Below, piece by piece: positions 41,692 to 50,709 of a stretch of 64,000 nt of DNA. The position numbers and the translations under genes are program-made. The number at the start of each line of letters is the position of its first letter. Position 1 is the first letter of the stretch. Below the pieces are notes generated by a model, which saw only the letters and a list, made by a program, of their open reading frames with translations, was not told the DNA's origin and did not search any database. The DNA comes from Pseudomonas asturiensis (lineage in GTDB: Bacteria > Pseudomonadota > Gammaproteobacteria > Pseudomonadales > Pseudomonadaceae). The DNA lies in NCBI RefSeq assembly GCF_900143095.1, contig NZ_FRDA01000003.1, positions 62,001 to 126,000 of the forward strand, given 5' to 3'.

Positions 41692-43200
41692 CTAACGCTT
41701 GGAGCAAATGCCGTATTTGCGCAGTCGCTGAGCAATGGCGGTATGCGAGGTGTGCAGACGAGCGGCCAGCTGTCGGGTGGAAGGATAGTCGGCGTAGAGC
41801 TTTTCCAGCAGATCCTTTTCAAAGGATTCCACGGCATGTTCCAGGCTGTCGACTTCAACGGCATTCTGGCCTGAGATGGCGGTGCCTGCGATGTCCAGAT
41901 CGCCGATATCGACCAGCGCGCTTTCACTGATGGCGGCGGCGCGGAAAATGACGTTCTGCAATTGCCGAACGTTGCCGGGCCAGCGATTGCCCAGCAGGGC
42001 CGGGTAGGTGCCAGGCGCCAGACGACAGACCGGGCGCTGAATCTGCGCGCAAGCCTGTTCCATGAAATACCGCGCCAGTAGCAGAATGTCCTGGCCGCGC
42101 TCACGCAAGGGCGGCACCTCCAGATTGAGGACGTTGAGGCGATAGAACAGGTCTTCGCGGAACGTGCCTTCGCTGACCATTTTTTCCAGGTCGCGGTGGG
42201 TGGCGCTGAGAATACGCACGTTGACCTTGACCTCACGGTCGCCGCCCACGCGTCGAAAGCTGCCGTCGTTGAGAAAACGCAGCAGCTTGGCCTGGAGATA
42301 GGGCGACATCTCGCCGATCTCGTCAAGAAACACGGTGCCTTGGTTGGCCAGTTCCATCAGGCCCGGCTTGCCGCCGCGCTGGGCGCCGGTGAAAGCCCCC
42401 GGGGCATAGCCGAACAGCTCGCTTTCAGCCAGGTTTTCCGGCAGCGCCGCGCAGTTGAGGGCCAGAAAGGGCTCGCCATGTCGGGCGCTGCTGGCATGAC
42501 AGGCACGGGCGACCAGTTCCTTGCCAGTGCCGGTTTCGCCCTGAATCAGCAGCGGCGCATCCAGGGCTGCAATCCGCTGGGCGCGGGCCTTGAGCGTGCG
42601 GATGGCGGCAGACTCACCCAGCAGTGCATCAAAGCCTTCGGCGTGATCGTGGTGCAGGGCTGACAGGCGTTCGCCGATCCGGCTGGGCAGGTACAGCGTG
42701 ATCAGCGCGCCGGCTTCGGTGATGGGTGTGGCATCAAGCAGCAGCGCCTCGCCATTGAGGGTGATTTCACGCAAGGGCAGACGAAAGCCGTTTTCCAGCA
42801 GCGCGGACTGCAGGCCAGGATCGGCAAACAGTTCGCCAATCGGCTCGCCTGCAGGTTCGCGGCCGATCAGTGTGATCAAGGCCGGGTTGGCCAGCAGCAC
42901 ATGCCCGCCGCTGTCGAGCGCCAGTACCGGGTCGGCCATTGCCGCCAGCAGGGCATCAAGCTGCAAGTGACGACGCTGACCGGGCAGGATATCCACCACC
43001 GTGATCGCTTCCACGCCTCGTACGCGAAACAGCGCGTCCTTGAGCTCTTCTAGCATCTGATGGCTGAGGGTGGGGGCGTCGATGTAGACATTGGGCGGCA
43101 CCATTTCCACGGCGTCCAGATTCAGATTGCGCCCACCCAGAATCGCCAGCACTTCCTGGGTGATACCAACGCGGTCGATGAAGCAGACATGGATACGCAT
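41692..43200 (-). CDS. gcsR: TyrR-like sigma-54-dependent activator, probable GcsR
   Basis: The 502-residue protein has an N-terminal ACT domain (RIHVCFIDRVGITQEVLAIL), a PAS domain (about 80-175), an AAA+ domain with Walker A GETGTGKE (221-228), the sigma-54-contacting GAFTGA (268-273) and Walker B VFLDE (290-294), and a C-terminal helix-turn-helix (TRQLAARLHTSHTAIAQRL). This is the TyrR/PhhR/GcsR architecture. The ACT domain suits amino-acid sensing. The symbol gcsR is inferred from the neighbouring gcvHPT operon with a sigma-54 promoter and GcsR-type sites; PhhR or another TyrR-like activator is the alternative. Confidence 0.78.
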   Translation of the reverse strand: MRIHVCFIDRVGITQEVLAILGGRNLNLDAVEMVPPNVYIDAPTLSHQMLEELKDALFRVRGVEAITVVDILPGQRRHLQLDALLAAMADPVLALDSGGHVLLANPALITLIGREPAGEPIGELFADPGLQSALLENGFRLPLREITLNGEALLLDATPITEAGALITLYLPSRIGERLSALHHDHAEGFDALLGESAAIRTLKARAQRIAALDAPLLIQGETGTGKELVARACHASSARHGEPFLALNCAALPENLAESELFGYAPGAFTGAQRGGKPGLMELANQGTVFLDEIGEMSPYLQAKLLRFLNDGSFRRVGGDREVKVNVRILSATHRDLEKMVSEGTFREDLFYRLNVLNLEVPPLRERGQDILLLARYFMEQACAQIQRPVCRLAPGTYPALLGNRWPGNVRQLQNVIFRAAAISESALVDIGDLDIAGTAISGQNAVEVDSLEHAVESFEKDLLEKLYADYPSTRQLAARLHTSHTAIAQRLRKYGICSKR

Positions 43201-43338
43201 GGGGCGGTGCTGGTCCGGGCACGGGAGGGTGGCAAGTATGCCTTGTGATGCGGGATTTGGTGAAGTTCAGCGTGTCGTGGCATGCAAGTAAGCAGCGCCC
43301 TTTCGAGGCGGCGCTGTCTGGCAGCATGCAGAGTAGCC

Positions 43339-43544
43339 GTGGGAGCGAGCTTGCTCGCGAAGGCCATGTTTCAAGCACAGCCTCTCGTTTGGACGGACCG
43401 GCCCTTTCGCGAGCAAGCTCGCTCCCACAGGTGTTGCATTCAGTCAGCAAGATCGCCTTGTGTTCTGGCAGCGATCAAAGCAGGCAACCGGCCACGACAT
43501 CTCTGTGGGATGAGCCGGCCCTTTCGCGAGCGAGCTCGCTCCCA
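43339..43544. repeat. REP cluster of three units
   Basis: Unit 1 GTGGGAGCGAGCTTGCTCGC (43339 onward) and an inverted copy ending GCTCGCTCCCAC (43400-43428) form a doublet about 90 bases long, and a third unit in the second orientation lies at 43516-43544. All share the GCGAGC-GCTCGC core of Pseudomonas REPs. They fill most of the 423-base gap 43201-43623, where no gene is supported. Confidence 0.85.
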
Positions 43545-43623
43545 CAAACCGTGTTTATTCAGCAGATTAGTCGCGGTTCGACAAGAGCAGCATCACTCTC
43601 ATCGGTCGGCAGGCAGGCTCCTG

Positions 43624-43980
43624 TTACTCCAGATGCTCAGGCTTCACGGGGTCGCCGGACTCTGCGCCGAGTTTGTCGCGGATATCCTGGAACATGCGGT
43701 CGTACTCGGGATGCTTGGCAATCGGCAGTGCGTCGCTATGGGGCAGGCCGTGTCTGAGGGCGATGCGCCCGGCGTCGTGGGCAAAGTTGAAGGCCAGGTC
43801 ACCGGGCAGTCGGAACACCTCGGAGAAGCTTTTGTCATTGATCTGGCCCTGCATCGTGAAGTGGATGCCGGTTCCTTCCTTGGGGTCCTGGCTCAGTTCG
43901 TAACGCAAGTGGATGTCGTAGGAAACATCCGATCGCTGAAACGCCGCGTGAGTCATGTGCAAATGGCCTGGCTCGAACAT
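43624..43980 (-). CDS. DUF5064-type hypothetical protein
   Basis: The 118-residue protein resembles the DUF5064 family of pseudomonads by its start MFEPGHLHMTHAAF and YDIHLRYELSQDPKEG; function is unknown. It looks like a small soluble mixed alpha/beta protein. ATG 43980 gives the family-like N-terminus; a GTG at 44019 would add 13 residues. It lies between the REP cluster and a DUF454 gene on the same strand. Confidence 0.68.
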   Translation of the reverse strand: MFEPGHLHMTHAAFQRSDVSYDIHLRYELSQDPKEGTGIHFTMQGQINDKSFSEVFRLPGDLAFNFAHDAGRIALRHGLPHSDALPIAKHPEYDRMFQDIRDKLGAESGDPVKPEHLE

Positions 43981-44050
43981 GGAGATTGCCCCATAAAATT
44001 GAGTGTCCCTGTAGGACACCGCGGGTGCCAGAGCGGTTCAGCCGCACGCA

Positions 44051-44461
44051 TCAGCGGGGCGGGGAACCCTCAGCCCTGACCGGCTCAGGTCTCGACCATA
44101 TCCACAGGTTGCCCAGGCCCATGCCGGCAATCGCCAGGTACAACCACCAGACATGGGTCAGCAGGCTCAGCATCATGACTGCGCAGAAGAGCATGCTGAC
44201 GGTGGCGCTGATCTTGGCGCGGCGCGTGACCAGTCGGCCGTTGCGCCAGTTGTAGAGGATCGGACCGAACACGCGATGGTTTTCCAGCCAGGCATTCAAG
44301 CGTGGCGAACTGCGCGTTGCTGCCCAGGCGGCCAGCAGGATGAATTCGGTGGTGGGCAGCCCCGGGATGAAAATCGCGGCAATGCCTATGCCCAGGCTGG
44401 CATAGGCGAGGATGCCAAACAGAAAGCGTGAAAGTCTGGAGCCGGGCGGTTTGTACGTCAT
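44051..44461 (-). CDS. DUF454 (YbaN-like) inner-membrane protein
   Basis: The 136-residue protein has about four hydrophobic segments and the DUF454 motif GIAAIFIPGLPTTEFILLAAWAA, followed by SPRLNAWLENHRVFGP. YbaN-type proteins are of unknown function and often adjoin heme or iron genes. ATG 44461 has AGGAAAC immediately upstream; an upstream in-frame ATG (44521) overlaps the hemO stop. It is the last gene of the heme locus. Confidence 0.85.
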   Translation of the reverse strand: MTYKPPGSRLSRFLFGILAYASLGIGIAAIFIPGLPTTEFILLAAWAATRSSPRLNAWLENHRVFGPILYNWRNGRLVTRRAKISATVSMLFCAVMMLSLLTHVWWLYLAIAGMGLGNLWIWSRPEPVRAEGSPPR

Positions 44462-44517
44462 GTTTCCTACAGGCAGGTTCGAAAAGCCCGGCCAGCTTAA
44501 CAGCACCGGGCGCTTTT

Positions 44518-45132
44518 TCATGCGTGTGCCACTTCGGCTGTAGGCGCTTCGGCGTAAGCGTGCTGCAACAGAACGTTGAAACGCTCGAACGCCTCGACAG
44601 CGCCCTGATCCAGTTCAGCTTCCTGCTCGACCGTGAGGGGCTGTTCATCAAGGGTCTTGATGAAGGTTTTCCAGCCTGCCGCCCGACCGCCAGCAGGTTC
44701 ACCCAGGTGGCGCGCACCGAAGTTTTCGCTGAGGTTCAGCGCCACGGCACGTTTGATCAAAAACGCAGCACCCAGCTTGGAACCCTCGGAGACGAACAGC
44801 CAGCCCAGCGCCTGGGCAAGGGTCGGCTGCTGCACGGCACCGGCAACCGGTGACGGCGTCTGCAGGCCAAGGTCCGCCAGGTCAGCCCTGGCCTGCTCCG
44901 CCCGGCAGCGTTCAGGCAGGTCGGCGATGATCGCCTGAAGCGCCGTGTCGTTGTAAATACTCTGCAGTTCGGCCTGAAACAGGTACTGGGCGACCACAAA
45001 ACGCGCGTAGCTGTTCAGGGTGTCGAAGGGGGCATGTGCCTTGACGGCCTTGTCCAGTTGCTCGTGCGGTGCGTGGGTAATCTGATTGAGGCGTTGGGAG
45101 CGCAGGGCCGGGCGCGCGTGTTCGAGTGTCAT
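44518..45132 (-). CDS. hemO: Heme oxygenase (HemO/PigA type)
   Basis: Heme oxygenase opens the heme ring to give biliverdin, CO and iron, in this case in the cytoplasm to recover iron. The 204-residue product matches pseudomonad HemO/PigA: LRSQRLNQITHAPHEQLD with the probable proximal ligand His23, ARFVVAQYLFQ, and LGWLFVSEGSKLGAAFLIKRA and ENFGARHLGEPAGGRA. It lies after the TonB-dependent receptor but a terminator separates them, so it may have its own promoter. The BphO subfamily is less likely, as no phytochrome gene is near. Confidence 0.9.
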   Translation of the reverse strand: MTLEHARPALRSQRLNQITHAPHEQLDKAVKAHAPFDTLNSYARFVVAQYLFQAELQSIYNDTALQAIIADLPERCRAEQARADLADLGLQTPSPVAGAVQQPTLAQALGWLFVSEGSKLGAAFLIKRAVALNLSENFGARHLGEPAGGRAAGWKTFIKTLDEQPLTVEQEAELDQGAVEAFERFNVLLQHAYAEAPTAEVAHA

Positions 45133-45193
45133 CGAGGTCTTCCTTGCTGATCATAGGGGCTTGTTGAATAGACGAATGGTCAAACCCTTGAGC

Positions 45194-45227
45194 GTAAAAA
45201 AACACGCCGTCGGATTCGGCGGCGTGG
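45194..45227 (-). terminator. Terminator between the heme receptor and hemO
   Basis: On the minus strand CACGCCGCCG-AATC-CGACGGCGTG followed by TTTTTTT forms a stem with one mismatch, directly after the receptor stop at 45242. It is a strong candidate to end or attenuate receptor transcription before hemO. Confidence 0.85.
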
Positions 45228-45241
45228 GTTTGGTGCGCGGT

Positions 45242-47815
45242 TCAGATGTCCCACACCACGTTGACGCTGAAGTTGCGGCCCGGCTGGGTCAGGCGCTCAA
45301 GATTGGCCGGCGCGGTCACGCCGGCTTCGCCGACACCGTCGTAGCCGCGAACGTCGTCCCATAGCCAGTACTTCCTGTCGGTCAGGTTGTAGAGGCCTGC
45401 ATTGACGGTCACATCGTCAGTCACTTTGTAGTAGCCGGTCAGGTCGAGGATGCCGAAGCCGGGTGTCTTGAACTGGCTGGAGGTGCCGTCCGGGGTATGG
45501 AAGGTGGTTTCATCCACGCTGTTCTTGCGTTTGACCAGCGTCAGGCTCAGCAAGCCGCCATATGGCACCTGCTCGTAACCCAGGCCCAGCACGCCGGTCA
45601 GCGGATTGACGCTGTTGATGGGCTCGCCGGTGTCGTTGTTGCGGCTGTGGGCGTAAGCCACGGAGGCCTGGCTGTACAGACCTTGCGGAGCACCGAAGCT
45701 GTCCAGATTCAAACGGCCCTTGAACTCCGCGCCTTTGATGGTGGCGCGCTTGATGTTGTTGGACTGGAACGTCAGCGCGCTGTAGCCCGGCGTGATGGCG
45801 TCTTCATTGATGAAGTCGCGGTACGTGTTGTAGAACACCGCGAGGTCGAACGAGCCGGATTCGAAGCGGCCGCGCAGACCGGTTTCATAGCTCTTGCTTT
45901 TCTCGGGTTCCAGATCCGGGTTGGGTTCCACCACGTAGCCTGCGCTCAGGTTTTCGAAGCGTCCGTACAGCGCCTTGGCCGATGGTGTGCGGAAACCTTC
46001 GGCGTACTGACCATACCAGGTGTATTGGTCGGTCAACGCGTAGGTCACGCCCAGTTTGGGCGACACTCGGTGCCAGGTCTTGCTTTCGTCACTGGCCTGG
46101 CTGGCATCCGTCAGGCTGACCGAGTTGAGAAACTCAGGCGTGATCTTCGGATCAAGTTTCGTGTAGTCGTAGCGCACGCCCGGCAGAAAGGTCCAGTTGT
46201 TCCAGCTGATCTGATCCTGAGCGAACAGGGCGTAGCTGTTGATGGTCGGGTCCGGGAAATCGCTGGTCGCCGCCAGGCGGTCGCTCGGGCTGTCGGCACC
46301 CAATACGCGGCACGAGCCAAATACCCGCGCGCAGGTGGCGCTGCCGCTGCGCAGCCCGGTGACTTTCTGCTGCTTGAGAGTCGTGCCGTAGGTCAGCACG
46401 TGATCGGTGCCGGCAATGGAAAACGCCTTGTCGAGTTGCGCATCGAAGATCCACTGCTTCTCCTGATACACCGTGTCGCGAGAGCGGTTCACGTCACGGG
46501 AGAACGGGAAGTAGCGCTCCTGTGTGGTCTGGTCGGTCTTGGCGGTCTGGTAGTTCAGGCTCCACTTGACGTTGTCGACCAGCAGGCTGTCGAGGGCGAA
46601 ACTGTTTTCGACGCCGAAACGTTCACGGGTAATGGTGTCGTTGCCTTCGCGCGACTGATACATGCCCAGTCCGGTGCCCAGGTTGAACGGCCCGCCGACG
46701 GCGCTTTTCAGGTTTGTGTCGCGATCGTCCTTGTACTTTTCGTAGGTCAGGCCCAGACGCGAGCCGTCGCCGTAGTTCCATCCCAGCTTGGCCAGGACGT
46801 TGGTGGTGCGCGCGTCTTGCGGATTGGCCTCGGTGCGGTTCAGACCGGTACCGCCCGTGCTGCCGTAGGATTCGGTCTCATGGCCGTTGCGCTGACTGAG
46901 GTGCAGCAGGGCGTCGAGATCACCCTGACGTCCGGCCAGCGTGGCAGAATTCAGCCAGCTGTCATCGGCCGAGTTGTAGCCGGTTTTCAGCCGTGCACCG
47001 ACGTCCTTGCCGGGCTTGATGATGTCGTCCGGGTCCAGCGTGTAATAACTCACCACGCCGCCGATGGCGCTGCTGCCATACAGCGCCGAGGCCGGACCGC
47101 GGAGGATTTCCACGCGCTTGACGATCTCGGGGTCGACGTAGTTGCGGTGGGTCTGCGCGTAAGGGCCAGTGAAGAAACTGTCGGGCACTTCGACGCCGTC
47201 GACCTGGGTCAGAATGCGGTCGCCATCGATGCCGCGTATGTTGTAACCCGTGGTGCCGGCCCGCTGGCCTGCACCGCCGACCGAAACACCCGGCTCATTG
47301 CGCACCAGATCGCGAAGGGTATTGACGTTACGGCGGTCCAGTTCTTGGCGTGAGTGCACGCTGACGGTGCTGGGAACGGTGGCCACATCCTGCGCCTGAC
47401 GGGTGGCGCTGACGGTGATCTGCTCAAGCGCCATCACGCCCGCGATGCGTTTTTCCAGCACCACCGTGTTGTTGCCCAGCGAGCGGTAGCTCAACGGGCT
47501 GCCCGCCAGCAGAGCGTCCAGTGCCCTGGCGGGTGTCAGGTTGCCGTTGGCTCCCGATGACACCACGTTCTGCGTGAGATCAGAGGACACGCCCACCTGC
47601 CAGCCGGTCACGCGGCTGAACGCGTTCAGCGCCGAGACCAGCGGCTGTCGTTCAATCGAAAACGCGTAGGTACCTGCGGCGCGAGTGGGGTGCGCGTTCT
47701 CGTCGGCAGCGCTTGCGGACGTCATCGGCAAGCCGGCGCTCAGCACCGCAAGCGTCAAAAGGGAGAGGGTAAACCGTGCTCGGTGATGAGCAGCGGGCGT
47801 AGGGTTGGACGACAT
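45242..47815 (-). CDS. TonB-dependent heme receptor with signalling domain (HxuA/HasR-like)
   Basis: The 857-residue outer-membrane protein carries a signal peptide (cleavage near SASAAD, about residue 37), a STN signalling domain (about 50-122), a TonB box region LEQITVSA (130-137), a plug domain (NVNTLRDLVRNEPGVSV) and a C-terminal beta-barrel ending NFSVNVVWDI. The STN domain lets it signal through the adjacent FecR-type protein to the ECF sigma factor. Neighbouring hemO supports heme or hemoprotein as ligand; the HxuA-type identification follows from family likeness. A hemophore gene is not present. Confidence 0.88.
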   Translation of the reverse strand: MSSNPTPAAHHRARFTLSLLTLAVLSAGLPMTSASAADENAHPTRAAGTYAFSIERQPLVSALNAFSRVTGWQVGVSSDLTQNVVSSGANGNLTPARALDALLAGSPLSYRSLGNNTVVLEKRIAGVMALEQITVSATRQAQDVATVPSTVSVHSRQELDRRNVNTLRDLVRNEPGVSVGGAGQRAGTTGYNIRGIDGDRILTQVDGVEVPDSFFTGPYAQTHRNYVDPEIVKRVEILRGPASALYGSSAIGGVVSYYTLDPDDIIKPGKDVGARLKTGYNSADDSWLNSATLAGRQGDLDALLHLSQRNGHETESYGSTGGTGLNRTEANPQDARTTNVLAKLGWNYGDGSRLGLTYEKYKDDRDTNLKSAVGGPFNLGTGLGMYQSREGNDTITRERFGVENSFALDSLLVDNVKWSLNYQTAKTDQTTQERYFPFSRDVNRSRDTVYQEKQWIFDAQLDKAFSIAGTDHVLTYGTTLKQQKVTGLRSGSATCARVFGSCRVLGADSPSDRLAATSDFPDPTINSYALFAQDQISWNNWTFLPGVRYDYTKLDPKITPEFLNSVSLTDASQASDESKTWHRVSPKLGVTYALTDQYTWYGQYAEGFRTPSAKALYGRFENLSAGYVVEPNPDLEPEKSKSYETGLRGRFESGSFDLAVFYNTYRDFINEDAITPGYSALTFQSNNIKRATIKGAEFKGRLNLDSFGAPQGLYSQASVAYAHSRNNDTGEPINSVNPLTGVLGLGYEQVPYGGLLSLTLVKRKNSVDETTFHTPDGTSSQFKTPGFGILDLTGYYKVTDDVTVNAGLYNLTDRKYWLWDDVRGYDGVGEAGVTAPANLERLTQPGRNFSVNVVWDI

Positions 47816-47861
47816 CGATAACGCTCCCTGTGGGTTTTCGTTCTAGTGTTGCGCACGTTTC

Positions 47862-47886
47862 TCATATGAGAATAATTTGCATTGAC
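47862..47886 (-). promoter_or_regulatory. Fur-box-like sequence upstream of the heme receptor
   Basis: TCATATGAGAATAATTTGCATTGAC resembles degenerate Fur boxes (AATGCAAATTATTCTCAT on the minus strand). It sits 47-71 bases before the receptor start. Confidence 0.5.
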
Positions 47887-47932
47887 AATGACTAGACGAA
47901 CGACCAGCGGCTATCGAGTAAAAAAAGTTCGG

Positions 47933-48883
47933 TCAGTTGATGATCACCAGCGCGGGCATCTCGTGCACGCTGGCGGAGGTGATGTGTGCCAGCGAGCGAA
48001 TCACGTCCAGGGGATTGTCCAGACGATAATTGCCGGTCACCGCTATGTGTCCTCGCTGTGCATTGGTGTTGATGATCCAGCCGGGGTAGTAGCGACGCAC
48101 TTCGGCCAGCACTTCACTCAGCGGGCAGTTATCAAAAATCAGGCGGCCTTGCACCCAGGCCAGATCACGATTGGCGTCGAGTTTTTCTCGATTGCCAAAG
48201 CCCCCGGGCCCTATGCGTACGCTTTCCCCGGCACCGAGGTTAACGCTTGAGTCGCCGCGAATGGCCTGCACGTTCACCGCGCCTCGCTGGACCTGCACCT
48301 GCGCAACGCCGTCCAGATAGCGCACGGAAAAGTCAGTGCTGTCGGCCTGCATGCGCACTGGACCGGCCTCGATTTCCATCGGCAGGCCGGGGCGAGCAGG
48401 CACGTTGAAGTACGCTTCGCCCTGATACAGGCGCGCCGAGCGCTGCGTATCACCAATCTGGCTGGAAAACGCCGAGTCGGTATTGAGCAGTACCTGCGAC
48501 CCATCGGCCAGCTCCAGACGCTGGCGCTCGCCGACCACGGTCAAATGATCGGCCTGCAGGCGTAACGGCAGGTTGCTGAAATTCAGCACTGCGAGCAGTA
48601 CAACCGCTGCCGTGGCCAAGGGTTTCCAGTGCGCACGAGCGCGCTGCCAGGGTGTCCGCTTGCCAGGCTCGGCGAGTTGCGCGGCAGCCTGTTGCACGGG
48701 CACGCCATTCCAGATCGCCTGGGCTTTGTCGAAGGCGCGCGCGTGTTCAGGATCGGCATTGAGCCATTCCTGAAAGAGCCTGTTTTGTTGCTCATCAGCG
48801 CCTTCCAGCTCAATCAGCCAGGTCAACGCCTGATCCATTGCGCGGTTGCTCAGCACGTCTTGTGCTGGTGTTTCTGGGGGCAC
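47933..48883 (-). CDS. FecR-family anti-sigma factor
   Basis: The 316-residue protein has a cytoplasmic N-terminal part with FQEWLNADPEHARAFDKAQAIW, typical of the DUF4880 segment of FecR, a single membrane segment (about 88-104), and a periplasmic FecR domain (about 110-210) with a C-terminal region resembling the receptor-contact domain. It transmits a signal from the receptor to the sigma factor. The start is GTG 48883 with GAGG six bases upstream. The gene lies between receptor and sigma genes. Confidence 0.88.
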   Translation of the reverse strand: MPPETPAQDVLSNRAMDQALTWLIELEGADEQQNRLFQEWLNADPEHARAFDKAQAIWNGVPVQQAAAQLAEPGKRTPWQRARAHWKPLATAAVVLLAVLNFSNLPLRLQADHLTVVGERQRLELADGSQVLLNTDSAFSSQIGDTQRSARLYQGEAYFNVPARPGLPMEIEAGPVRMQADSTDFSVRYLDGVAQVQVQRGAVNVQAIRGDSSVNLGAGESVRIGPGGFGNREKLDANRDLAWVQGRLIFDNCPLSEVLAEVRRYYPGWIINTNAQRGHIAVTGNYRLDNPLDVIRSLAHITSASVHEMPALVIIN

Positions 48884-48948
48884 GGTGTTCCTCGGCAGTC
48901 CTGAATCGGTAGCGGTCGGGGTGAGGGACTGGCAGCCTGCGTCAGCAC

Positions 48949-49467
48949 TCAGGGCGGGTCAAGCCTTGAGACGACGCCGACACAGATCGCCATGATCAGT
49001 TTCAGTTCTTTTTGTACGGTGCTGGCCGAGACATTCAACTGCTCGGCGATTTGCAGATAACTCTGCCCGTTGAGCCGGCTGAGGGTGAAGATCGACTGCT
49101 GGCGTGGGGTCAAGGTGCTGAGACTCGCGCTCAGGCTGTCGATCAGGCGTTTGGCGTGAGCGGCATCTTCCGGCGCGCTCAGTTGAGCCACGACGCTTTC
49201 CAGTTGGGCGAGCGGGACGTCTTCGATCAGCGTACGGCCGCGAATGCGCCGGGCACGCAGATGGTCCAGCGCCAGGTTGCGCGCAGTCTGGAAGACGAAG
49301 GGCTCAAGATGATCGATGGGGCGTTCGTTCAGCGCCCGACTGACACGCAGCCAGGTTTCCTGAAGCAGATCCTCGGCAGCGCTACGGTTGCCCACCATGC
49401 GCTGCAACGTGCGCAGCAGCACATCGCGCCGGGCGATAAAGACATCGTTGAAGTGAGACTGCGACAC
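48949..49467 (-). CDS. ECF RNA polymerase sigma factor (FecI-like)
   Basis: The product has sigma region 2 (AAEDLLQETWLRVSRAL, FVFQTARNLALDHLRARR) and region 4 (LTPRQQSIFTLSRLNGQSYLQIAEQLNVSASTVQKELK), as in FecI-type iron-starvation sigma factors. I chose GTG 49467 (172 residues). A longer reading from 49521 would translate through a strong Fur box at 49496-49512, and that extra stretch looks non-coding. With the FecR-type protein and receptor it forms a cell-surface signalling cassette, like hxuIRA of P. aeruginosa. Confidence 0.87.
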   Translation of the reverse strand: MSQSHFNDVFIARRDVLLRTLQRMVGNRSAAEDLLQETWLRVSRALNERPIDHLEPFVFQTARNLALDHLRARRIRGRTLIEDVPLAQLESVVAQLSAPEDAAHAKRLIDSLSASLSTLTPRQQSIFTLSRLNGQSYLQIAEQLNVSASTVQKELKLIMAICVGVVSRLDPP

Positions 49468-49495
49468 AGAGGTGCTCGACCAGCGGTTGAACCAA

Positions 49496-49512
49496 ATGAT
49501 AATGCTTATCAT
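49496..49512 (-). promoter_or_regulatory. Fur box upstream of the ECF sigma gene
   Basis: ATGATAA-TGC-TTATCAT is a perfect 7-bp inverted repeat matching the core of the Fur box (GATAATGATAATCATTATC). It lies about 30 bases before the chosen sigma start, in promoter position. Confidence 0.85.
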
Positions 49513-49571
49513 CTGCGTCATTGGTCAAGTGGGCCGTGGTTATTTTATGTGTCCAGGCGCAGATTGAGCGC

Positions 49572-49590
49572 GCCGATGCAGAGCATCGGC
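49572..49590 (-). terminator. Hairpin downstream of gap
   Basis: GCCGATGC-AGA-GCATCGGC is a perfect 8-bp stem 18 bases after the gap stop. No T-run follows on the minus strand, so termination would be weak or Rho-assisted. Confidence 0.45.
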
Positions 49591-49608
49591 ACGATCGGGC
49601 TGGCTGCC

Positions 49609-50610
49609 TTACTCGGCGTTGTGCAGCGCCAGGCAGTTGTCCAGCATGCGGTTGGAGAACGCCCACTCGTTGTCGTACCAGGACAGCACCTTGAGCAGCT
49701 TGCCGCTCACTTTGGTGTGGTTGGCGTCGAAGATCGACGACAGCGGGTTGTGGTTAAAGTCGTGAGAGACCAGCGGCAGGGTGTTGTAGCCCAGTACCTT
49801 GGAGTGCTGACTGGCTTCTTTCATCAGCGCGTTGACTTCTTCAGCGGTGGTTTCACGTTTCAGGGTGACGGTCAGGTCAACCAGCGACACGTTGATCACG
49901 GGGACTCGCACGGCCATGCCGGTCAGCTTGCCAGCCAGTTCCGGCAGCACCAGGCCCACTGCTTCGGCGGCGCCGGTCTTGCTCGGGATCATCGACTGCG
50001 TGGCCGATCGCGCGCGGTACGGGTCGGTGTGGTAGACGTCGATCAGGTTCTGGTCGTTGGTGTAGGCGTGAATGGTGGTCATCAGGCCGCTTTCGATACC
50101 CAGCTCACGGTGCAGCACCTGGGCAACCGGCGCCAGGCAGTTGGTGGTGCACGAGGCGCTGGAGATGATCTGGTGCGACTGACGCAGCGTGTCGTGGTTC
50201 ACGCCATAGACGATGGTCGCATCTGCGCCACTGGCCGGAGCGGAGATGATGACCTTGCGTGCGCCGGCAGTCAGGTGGGCGGACGCTTTATCACGGCTGG
50301 TGAACAGGCCGGTGCACTCGAACACCACATCAATATTCTGCGACTTCCATGGCAGCTCCGCAGGATTGCGGATTGCGCTCACGGAGATGCGGTCGCCGTT
50401 GACCGTCAGGCTTTCCTTGTCGCATTCGACTGTGCCGCTGAATGGGCCGTGTACAGTGTCGAAGCGCAAGAGGTGAGCGTTCATTTCGCTATCGCCCAGA
50501 TCGTTGATGGCGACGACCTGCAGGTCCTGTCGGTAACCTTGGGTATAGAGTGCGCGTAGGACGTTGCGGCCGATGCGGCCAAAACCGTTGATTGCGATAC
50601 GAAGAGTCAT
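49609..50610 (-). CDS. gap: Glyceraldehyde-3-phosphate dehydrogenase, type I
   Basis: This 333-residue enzyme oxidises glyceraldehyde 3-phosphate to 1,3-bisphosphoglycerate. It has the NAD-binding [14 protein letters not shown] at the start, catalytic Cys154 in SASCTTNC, and [12 protein letters not shown] near the end. Its place beside edd, glk and hexR marks it as the gap-1 type used in the catabolic Entner-Doudoroff pathway. ATG 50610 has AAGGA eight bases upstream. It is divergent from edd, with HexR operators between. Confidence 0.94.
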   Translation of the reverse strand: MTLRIAINGFGRIGRNVLRALYTQGYRQDLQVVAINDLGDSEMNAHLLRFDTVHGPFSGTVECDKESLTVNGDRISVSAIRNPAELPWKSQNIDVVFECTGLFTSRDKASAHLTAGARKVIISAPASGADATIVYGVNHDTLRQSHQIISSASCTTNCLAPVAQVLHRELGIESGLMTTIHAYTNDQNLIDVYHTDPYRARSATQSMIPSKTGAAEAVGLVLPELAGKLTGMAVRVPVINVSLVDLTVTLKRETTAEEVNALMKEASQHSKVLGYNTLPLVSHDFNHNPLSSIFDANHTKVSGKLLKVLSWYDNEWAFSNRMLDNCLALHNAE

Positions 50611-50632
50611 ACAGCCGTCCTTCATAAATTTG

Positions 50633-50647
50633 TTGTTGGAATTACAA
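50633..50647. promoter_or_regulatory. HexR operator, gap side
   Basis: TTGT-TGGAATT-ACAA is a perfect match to the pseudomonad HexR site TTGT-N7/8-ACAA. It is 23 bases upstream of the gap start. Confidence 0.85.
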
Positions 50648-50694
50648 GATTATTCTCATAGAAATAGAAAACAAGCCTTTTTAGTGGCAATATT

Positions 50695-50709
50695 TTGTTT
50701 TATCTACAA
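50695..50709. promoter_or_regulatory. HexR operator, edd side
   Basis: TTGT-TTTATCT-ACAA is a second perfect HexR-type site, 62 bp from the first (start to start) and 120 bases upstream of edd. HexR releases such sites when it binds 2-keto-3-deoxy-6-phosphogluconate. Confidence 0.85.

Noticed and set aside
45497..47353. 618-residue open frame on the plus strand opposite the heme receptor
   Set aside because: The receptor on the minus strand has a complete domain order, and the antisense product is repetitive in Val, Ala and Gly with no family likeness.
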